From Alcaligenes ammonioxydans (lineage in GTDB: Bacteria; Pseudomonadota; Gammaproteobacteria; Burkholderiales; Burkholderiaceae_B): a stretch of 64,000 bases of DNA. The stretch is taken from NCBI RefSeq assembly GCF_019343455.1, contig NZ_CP049362.1, forward strand, positions 1,488,001 to 1,552,000, given 5' to 3'. This document shows positions 59,233 through 64,000 of this stretch, piece after piece; within the stretch, counting starts at the first letter, position 1; each line of letters begins with the position of its first letter. Under the pieces are notes generated by a model. It had not been told where the DNA came from. It was given only the letters and a program-made list of their open reading frames with translations, and made no database searches. The translations under genes were made by a program, and so were the position numbers.

Positions 59233-59984
59233 AGGCTAGGCTCTGTGTGAATTCAGGCCGTCATTGGCAGTATCGGGATACAGAAGGCGCATGATGCGCG
59301 GCTTACCACCGCAGCGGCCGAGCTTGAATGGAGGCAACAGGATAACCGAGTCTGCCCCATCCAGGTACGGTTTTATGGCTTTCTGTAGTGCTTTTGAGGG
59401 TCTGATGCGGCCGTTCTGGGCTCTGGCTGGAGTCGTGTGCGCGTTGCCGGGCTTGGTGGATAAGAAAAAGCTTGAACCTGATGGCAGGTTTACCGGGAGG
59501 AGTGCAGACATTCTTCTGAGATTATTTTTTGAGTTTTTTCATTCTTGTTTTCCGATAATTTTTTATTGACTCGCCATTTTCGCTTATTTCAGTTATTTCA
59601 TTGGTGCTGGTGGGGGTTATTTATCTATGCTGTGTGCGTAAATAAATATTTCCAAAGACTAAAAAATAAGTATGAAAAGCGGAGTTGGTATTAGCCACCC
59701 ATCAAGAGTTTTTCACGAAGCACAAGGATGTCGCCTGATAGTTGAGCTTACCGGATATCCGATCTTGCTCTGTGTGGCACGTCAAAAAAGGCTTGCAAGC
59801 TTTTTGCAAAAGGGACATGTCAGGGTTTTACAGAGCAATGACCTTGCGTTCCCCGTGCAAATCGAATTGGTTTCGTTTTTTACATTTTATAAGATGTAGG
59901 GGTTTTTTATCTGCCTAGAATGACGACGAAGACAGTGTTGTTAATAGCATTTTGCTTTTAATGTCTCATTCGAATGGAGGGGTT
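59233..59984. other. AT-rich spacer between dapD and the membrane miniprotein
   Basis: About 750 bp. The promoter of the dapD-dapE-prmB unit should lie in it. Composition becomes AT-rich from about 59500. A minus-strand frame (59236-59511, 91 codons, ends 3 bp before dapD) and a plus-strand frame (59672-59899, 75 codons, below) are the only candidates. The minus one has low-complexity character and no family match, so I leave it uncalled. Confidence 0.4.
59672..59899 (+). CDS. Possible small hypothetical protein
   Basis: A 75-residue frame in AT-rich DNA, from ATG 59672 to TAG 59897-59899, beginning MKSGVGISHPSRVFHEAQGC. Leu/Val-rich stretches and two Cys are seen, but no family is recognised and the ribosome site is weak (AATAAG). 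Base use is unlike the surrounding genes, so it may be foreign or not a gene. Confidence 0.25.
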   Translation: MKSGVGISHPSRVFHEAQGCRLIVELTGYPILLCVARQKRLASFLQKGHVRVLQSNDLAFPVQIELVSFFTFYKM

Positions 59985-60059
59985 ATGAGATCAATTCTTT
60001 TATGGCTCTTGGGTGTACCTATCCCTATCATCATTTTGTTGGCTTTGTTCTGGCACTGA
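59985..60059 (+). CDS. 24-residue membrane miniprotein
   Basis: ATG 59985 to TGA 60057-60059 encodes 24 residues: MRSILLWLLGVPIPIIILLA then LFWH. A strong GGAGG (AATGGAGGGG) ends 5 bases before the ATG. The whole peptide is one hydrophobic helix with a Pro-Ile-Pro kink. Very short proteins of this pattern recur in proteobacteria, from memory, but no function is known to me. The next gene starts 36 bp later, so the two may be co-transcribed. Confidence 0.6.
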   Translation: MRSILLWLLGVPIPIIILLALFWH

Positions 60060-60095
60060 GGTGCTTGCGATCACAATCCGGAATAAGGAATCATC

Positions 60096-61001
60096 ATGGC
60101 TACAACGCAATTTGGTTCAGATGCAGGTTTGGGTACGCACGCCGTAGCGGAGTCCTCGCATTCAGCGGTATCGTGGGGCGCCGTCATTGGAGGGGCCGTC
60201 ATCGCCGCTGCCATGACCGTGACCTTGCTGGTGGGCGGGACGGGTCTGGGATTCATGGCGATCTCTCCTTGGAACAATGATGGGGCCTCGGGCACCACGA
60301 TCGCTATCGGCACAATTGTCTGGTTGTTCCTTACACAGATCATTGCTTACGGGATGGCGGGCTATATAACCGGTCGCCTGCGCACCAATTGGACGGGTGT
60401 GCATGGTGACGAAGTCCATTTTCGCGATACGGCACACGGTTTCCTGGTCTGGGCTGTCAGTGCCGTCGTCAGTGTGTTTCTGCTGGGTTCTGGGGTGGCA
60501 TCGCTGGTGTCGGGCACCGCTCAAGCCGGCGCCAATCTGGCCGGGGCTGGGGTAGGCGCTGCCTCGGCGGTGGTGGGGCAGGCGGGTAAGGATCAGATGC
60601 AGGGGCCTGGCCTGGGTTACTTTGCCGATAGCTTGCTGCGTCCTGCTGATCCGGCTAATGCACCGGCGCAAACGGCCAATCCAGAGCGTGAGGTCAGTCG
60701 TATTCTGGCTCGCAGCCTGGCCGAAGGTCAGGTGTCTCAGCAGGATCAGGACTATTTGCTGAAGCTGATTGCCAATCGTAGTGGTTTGACGCCCGAGCAG
60801 GCCAAAGAGCGTCTGGATTCGGTGCAGCAGCAAGCCAAGGAGGCGGCCGAAAAGCTGGAACAACAGGCGCGTGAAGCGGCAGATGCTGCTCGCAAGGCCG
60901 CTGCCGCCTTTGCCTTATGGGCCTTTGCCTCGTTGCTGGTCGGTGCGTTTGTGGCGAGCCTGGCCGCAACCATAGGAGGACGGGCGCGTCTGAAGCTCTA
61001 A
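60096..61001 (+). CDS. Hypothetical membrane protein
   Basis: A 301-residue protein. Helices are predicted at residues ~27-56 (WGAVIGGAVIAAAMTVTLLV), ~68-92 (TIAIGTIVWLFLTQIIAYGM), ~112-150 (GFLVWAVSAVVSVFLLGSGV), and one near the C-terminus (AALWAFASLLVGAFVASLAA region, 273-297). Between them lies a soluble stretch (residues ~165-260) with an Ala/Gln/Glu-rich coiled coil (SVQQQAKEAAEKLEQQAREA). No enzyme motif is seen. The ribosome site is AAGGAAT. A terminator follows. Confidence 0.75.
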   Translation: MATTQFGSDAGLGTHAVAESSHSAVSWGAVIGGAVIAAAMTVTLLVGGTGLGFMAISPWNNDGASGTTIAIGTIVWLFLTQIIAYGMAGYITGRLRTNWTGVHGDEVHFRDTAHGFLVWAVSAVVSVFLLGSGVASLVSGTAQAGANLAGAGVGAASAVVGQAGKDQMQGPGLGYFADSLLRPADPANAPAQTANPEREVSRILARSLAEGQVSQQDQDYLLKLIANRSGLTPEQAKERLDSVQQQAKEAAEKLEQQAREAADAARKAAAAFALWAFASLLVGAFVASLAATIGGRARLKL

Positions 61002-61054
61002 ACCGGGTGGTCGGGACGGCGCGCGAGCTCCGTTCCCGTATTCATCCATACAAG

Positions 61055-61089
61055 GCCCCCGACTCCTGAGCGACCGGGGGCTTTTTTTT
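61055..61089 (+). terminator. Intrinsic terminator after the hypothetical membrane protein gene
   Basis: GCCCCCG at 61055-61061 pairs with CGGGGGC at 61075-61081 and is followed by eight T residues (61082-61089). It lies about 50 bp after the stop. Confidence 0.9.
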
Positions 61090-61092
61090 GGA

Positions 61093-61448
61093 TCATTGAG
61101 CATTACCGGGGAAAGCGGCGCGGATGTTGAGGAAGAAGAACTCATGGACTCGGTAAGCGTAGGCACGCCGCTTAATGAGCTTGATGGTGTTGTTGAAGCC
61201 CTCAACGATACTGGTGTTGAGGCGATGTCGGCATGCGGCCAGAATGCCATGCAGATAGCCTTTCGGGCACTGGGCGAAGGTGTTTAAGAGGGTTATTTAA
61301 CTGTGCTCGGCCTGCTCGCAACAATGATGCCAAGTTTGTTTTGCCCAGGCAGATCTTCGGTAGAACCAGAGTCGCTTGAGTTCGTCCAGCAGGACATAGA
61401 CCCTCAGCAGACCCCTGCATCGGCGCACACTGTTATTCAATGGTGCCG
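61093..61448 (-). pseudogene. ISL3-family transposase, C-terminal remnant
   Basis: On the minus strand one frame reads, with an in-frame TAA near position 61310: LNNSVRRCRGLLRVYVLLDE, ELKRLWFYRRSAWAKQTWHH, CCEQAEHS, stop, ITLLNTFAQCPKGYLHGILA, ACRHRLNTSIVEGFNNTIKL, IKRRAYAYRVHEFFFLNIRA and AFPGNAQ, ending in TGA at 61095-61093. The pattern EGxNNxIKxIKRRAYxxRxxExFFLxIRAAFPG is that of ISL3/IS1165-type transposases. Only the last ~115 residues remain, the N-terminal two thirds and the stop codon show decay, and inverted repeats were not found. It is a dead insertion-sequence scar next to a terminator. Confidence 0.75.
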
Positions 61449-61622
61449 CCTACCGCTTAGCGATGCTCTCGCTATATGACTTGCCCAGGAAAGCCTCGTT
61501 CTACATTGATTCCTTTGCTGCGCGAACTTGTGTTTTTTTGTTCCGTAAGGCTATATGCAGCGCTTGGGACGCTGGATTTTTACCTATACTGAGCAACACA
61601 GAATAAACAGGAGTAGGGCAGC
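61449..61622. promoter_or_regulatory. Spacer with the expected promoter of the SLC13/RCK transporter
   Basis: No gene is seen. CAGGAG lies about 12 bases before the ATG at 61623. The upstream edge of the transposase remnant fades around 61448. No -35/-10 pair is convincing. Confidence 0.3.
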
Positions 61623-63389
61623 ATGACAACAGAGATTGCAGTGGTCTTGGGTCTGGCTTTAATAGCGATTGTCTTGTTTGCTACCGAAAAACTCAGAATA
61701 GATGCCATTGCCTTGTTGGTGTTAAGCACCTTGGCAGTGCTGGGCCTGGTGACTCCTGAACAGGCGGTGGGTGGGTTTAGCAATCCGGCCACCGTAACGG
61801 TGGCTGCCATGTTTGTGCTGGCAGCGGGCCTGCAAAATAGCGGAGCACTCTCGGGAATTGGAGATTTGCTCAGCAAGGCCCGCTCACCGTTCCAGTTTTT
61901 ACTGGTGTTGTTTCTCGTTCTGGCTGTGATTGCCCCGTTCGTCAATAACACCGCGGTGGTGGCGGTGTTCATTCCCATCGTGATGGCTGCCAGTGTGCGT
62001 ATCGGGATGTCGGCTTCCAAAGCGCTGATTCCCTTGTCTTATGTGTCGCAAATGGCGGGGGTCTGCACCTTGGTCGGTACGTCCACCAACCTGCTGGTCA
62101 ATGCCATTGCCCGTGATCTGGGTCATCCCGGCTTTACCATGTTTGAGTTCACCGCCCTTGGTGTGATCTGCATGGTGGTAGGCTGTATTTACTTGCTGAC
62201 AATAGGACGCTGGTTATTGCCTGACACGCGCGCGGGTGAGCTGGTCGAGCAATATGAATTGGGCAAGTACATTACCGAGCTGCGCGTGATGCCCGACTCG
62301 TCTTTGATCGGGCAGTCTGTGGGGGACGCCAAACTGGGCGAGCAGTACGGGGTATTCGTGTTGGAGCTGTTACGAGGCGATACCAAAGTGTGGGGGCCGC
62401 GCGAACAGAAGATTGAGGCGGATGATGTGCTCTTGGCGCGCGGTGACTGGACCAAACTCGACGAGTTGCGCAAAGAGGCGGGACTGGAAGTGGACCCGCA
62501 ATTCAAGCTGGAGCAGCAGTCGTTTGAGCAGGTGGACCAGGTGTTGACTGAAGTCATGATCGCTCCCCGTTCACGAATCAGCGGGCGCACCTTGGGTAGT
62601 CTGGGACCGGGCTGGCACAAGAATGCGACGGTGCTGGGCATACATCGTCGTGGTCAGGTGTTGCGTGAGCAGTTGCGGGCGGTACGTTTGCAGGTGGGCG
62701 ACATTTTGTTGATGTTGACCCCCGCGGCTGAAAAAGCGGACTTGCGTTCGGACAACAACATTATTGTGCTGTCTGAACGGGAGGCGGAAAAGGAGATGGG
62801 CTGGCGCGCTCCCTTCGCGCTGTTCACCATGGCTTTGGTGATTGCAATTCCCGCCCTAGGCTGGGTACCTATCAGCATTACTTCCTTGGTGGGGGCGGTG
62901 GCCATGACCCTGGCGGGCTGCCTGAAGGCGGATGAGGTGTACGACGCGATTGACTGGCGCATCATCATCCTGATGGCCGGTTTGTTGCCTTTGGGCCTGG
63001 CCATGAGTGAGACAGGGGCTGCTCAGTTTCTGGTTGAAAACACGGTGGGTCTGGTCAAGTCATTTGGACCCTTGACCGTGCTGGCGGTGGTGTACATGAT
63101 GGCGCTGCTGTTGACCGAATTCATGAGCAATGCCGCAGCGGCGGTGTTGCTCACGCCGATTGGCATGTCCACGGCCAAAATGATGGATGTGGACCCTACT
63201 CCATTTCTGATTGCCGTCACCTTTGCCGCCTCGACCAGTTTTGCCACGCCCGTGGGGTATCAGACCAATACCATGGTCTATGGCGCCGGGGGTTATCGTT
63301 TTGCCGATTTTCTCAAGGTAGGCGTGCCCCTGAATCTGATCTTCTGGGTTCTGGGCGTCGCACTGATTCCTGTTTTCTGGCCTTTTTAA
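61623..63389 (+). CDS. SLC13-family anion permease with RCK (TrkA-C) domains
   Basis: A 588-residue membrane transporter of the SLC13/ArsB superfamily. Around twelve hydrophobic segments are split by a cytosolic insert (residues ~200-390) carrying two TrkA-C-like domains (ELRVMPDSSLIGQSVGDAKL, then APRSRISGRTLGSLGPGWHK). APFVNNTAVVAVFIPIV and SFATPVGYQTNTMVYG are the paired re-entrant motifs with the conserved Asn-Thr. Substrate could be sulfate, citrate or dicarboxylates. It resembles YfbS. GGAG lies 11 bases upstream. Confidence 0.88.
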   Translation: MTTEIAVVLGLALIAIVLFATEKLRIDAIALLVLSTLAVLGLVTPEQAVGGFSNPATVTVAAMFVLAAGLQNSGALSGIGDLLSKARSPFQFLLVLFLVLAVIAPFVNNTAVVAVFIPIVMAASVRIGMSASKALIPLSYVSQMAGVCTLVGTSTNLLVNAIARDLGHPGFTMFEFTALGVICMVVGCIYLLTIGRWLLPDTRAGELVEQYELGKYITELRVMPDSSLIGQSVGDAKLGEQYGVFVLELLRGDTKVWGPREQKIEADDVLLARGDWTKLDELRKEAGLEVDPQFKLEQQSFEQVDQVLTEVMIAPRSRISGRTLGSLGPGWHKNATVLGIHRRGQVLREQLRAVRLQVGDILLMLTPAAEKADLRSDNNIIVLSEREAEKEMGWRAPFALFTMALVIAIPALGWVPISITSLVGAVAMTLAGCLKADEVYDAIDWRIIILMAGLLPLGLAMSETGAAQFLVENTVGLVKSFGPLTVLAVVYMMALLLTEFMSNAAAAVLLTPIGMSTAKMMDVDPTPFLIAVTFAASTSFATPVGYQTNTMVYGAGGYRFADFLKVGVPLNLIFWVLGVALIPVFWPF

Positions 63390-63589
63390 GCGCAAGGCTG
63401 GCGACCGCCTCACGAAGGGCCTGGCTCATGTCTTGCTTCCCTTCAAAGAGATGCGCGCTTCAGGTTTGTCAGTTCGCCCGTTGGGCACCTGATTGTATCG
63501 AGGCAGAATAGGAGGACCAGCGCCCGGGCATGATAGTGTACCGAGGGGTTTGGGGGCGGGCTTAACCGTAAAAAATGGGATTGCAGGGA

Positions 63590-64000
63590 TTAAATCAGGG
63601 AACCGGCGGGCTGCTGATCTCCTGGATTTTTGCGGTGATAGCTCAGTAACAGCACCCATAAGACAGCCAGGCACAAACCGTACGCCATAGCCCCGTAAGA
63701 GACGGAGATATCAATGCCACAGACACGGGAGAAGCGGTCGGCTGTATCGCAGATATTTTTAATGGCCAAAATGAACACAACCGTGTTCACGGCCATGGCA
63801 AGCCAGGCGGAAAGCGTGCGTTCTGCCCAGATCAGGCTGGCTACGGCCAGCGCTGACAAAGGCATGACGGAGTGAAGCACACTGGTGCGCCAGGCAGAAT
63901 AAGCCTGGGACGTGTTGAGCCAACTTTCGCTGACGTGCGCAAAGGGAAAGAGTCCGAGCACAATCAGAACAGCGCACAGGAAAAAGATCAGTTTCCTGAT
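63590..64000 (-). CDS. Hypothetical membrane protein, 5' end outside the window
   Basis: The frame reads off the window end: residues IRKLIFFLCAVLIVLGLFPF, where the initiating codon is presumably just outside. About 136 residues remain: an N-terminal signal-anchor-like helix, then SVMPLSALAVASLIWAERTL, WLAMAVNTVVFILAIKNICD and YGLCLAVLWVLLLSYHRK helices and a soluble tail. No family is recognised. A GTG at 63961 is an internal alternative start. Confidence 0.6.
   Translation of the reverse strand: MRKLIFFLCAVLIVLGLFPFAHVSESWLNTSQAYSAWRTSVLHSVMPLSALAVASLIWAERTLSAWLAMAVNTVVFILAIKNICDTADRFSRVCGIDISVSYGAMAYGLCLAVLWVLLLSYHRKNPGDQQPAGSLI

Noticed and set aside
59236..59511. A 91-codon minus-strand frame ending 3 bp before dapD
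   Set aside because: Its position is tempting for an operon, but the sequence has no family features and the composition is not protein-like.

Overview
The window looks like chromosomal DNA of a betaproteobacterium in the family Alcaligenaceae. The nearest match I recognise is an Alcaligenes or Bordetella-like genome, and this is inferred from gene order and protein style, not from a database search. Supporting blocks are exbB-exbD-lpxK-trm112-kdsB-adk, clpS-clpA, lspA-ileS-ribF, dapD-dapE-prmB and a five-gene branched-chain amino acid ABC operon. No rRNA, tRNA, CRISPR array or phage was recognised.

Layout. 1-5.2 kb: a minus-strand envelope and nucleotide block (murJ fragment, SDR dehydrogenase, adk, kdsB, trm112, lpxK, exbD, exbB). 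5.2-5.6 kb: a divergent spacer with DnaA-box-like sites, leading into xseA. 7-10.5 kb: sodB, bacterioferritin, a PcaF-type thiolase, a DUF192 protein and a cold-shock protein. 10.6-16.9 kb: clpS-clpA followed closely by pqiABC. 17-25.9 kb: putA with a candidate autoregulatory operator, then livK-H-M-G-F ending in a strong terminator.

25.9-37.5 kb reads as an accessory block: single metabolic or regulatory genes, long spacers and few housekeeping functions. It holds an alpha/beta hydrolase facing an AraC regulator; a tight cluster of a YkgJ-type cysteine-cluster gene (broken by one in-frame amber codon), a MerR/TipAS-like regulator, an LCM-type methyltransferase and a HAD phosphatase; a VIT1-family transporter; a DJ-1/PfpI protein; a membrane diguanylate cyclase; and rlmF.

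Core genes return at 37.6 kb: dut, coaBC, lspA, ileS, ribF on minus, then purN, an RsmB-family methyltransferase, a fatty-acid desaturase and uvrD on plus. 49.4-51.8 kb carries a sulfite dehydrogenase pair (sorA, sorB) behind a 0.75-kb spacer. 51.8-59.2 kb is minus-strand: a PhoD-like phosphatase, a small unknown gene, an ABC-F ATPase, prmB, dapE, dapD. The end holds an AT-rich spacer, a 24-residue membrane miniprotein, an unknown membrane protein, a decayed ISL3-type transposase end, an SLC13/RCK transporter and a membrane protein cut by the window edge.

The most interesting observations are: the desaturase C-terminus, which resembles the tail of ISL3-family transposases and can be compared with the IS remnant in this same window; the broken YkgJ/MerR/methyltransferase/HAD cluster, a candidate small-molecule-responsive unit; the three GGTTAAC(C) elements before putA; the DnaA-box pair before xseA; and the thiolase terminator embedded in the opposite-strand DUF192 gene.
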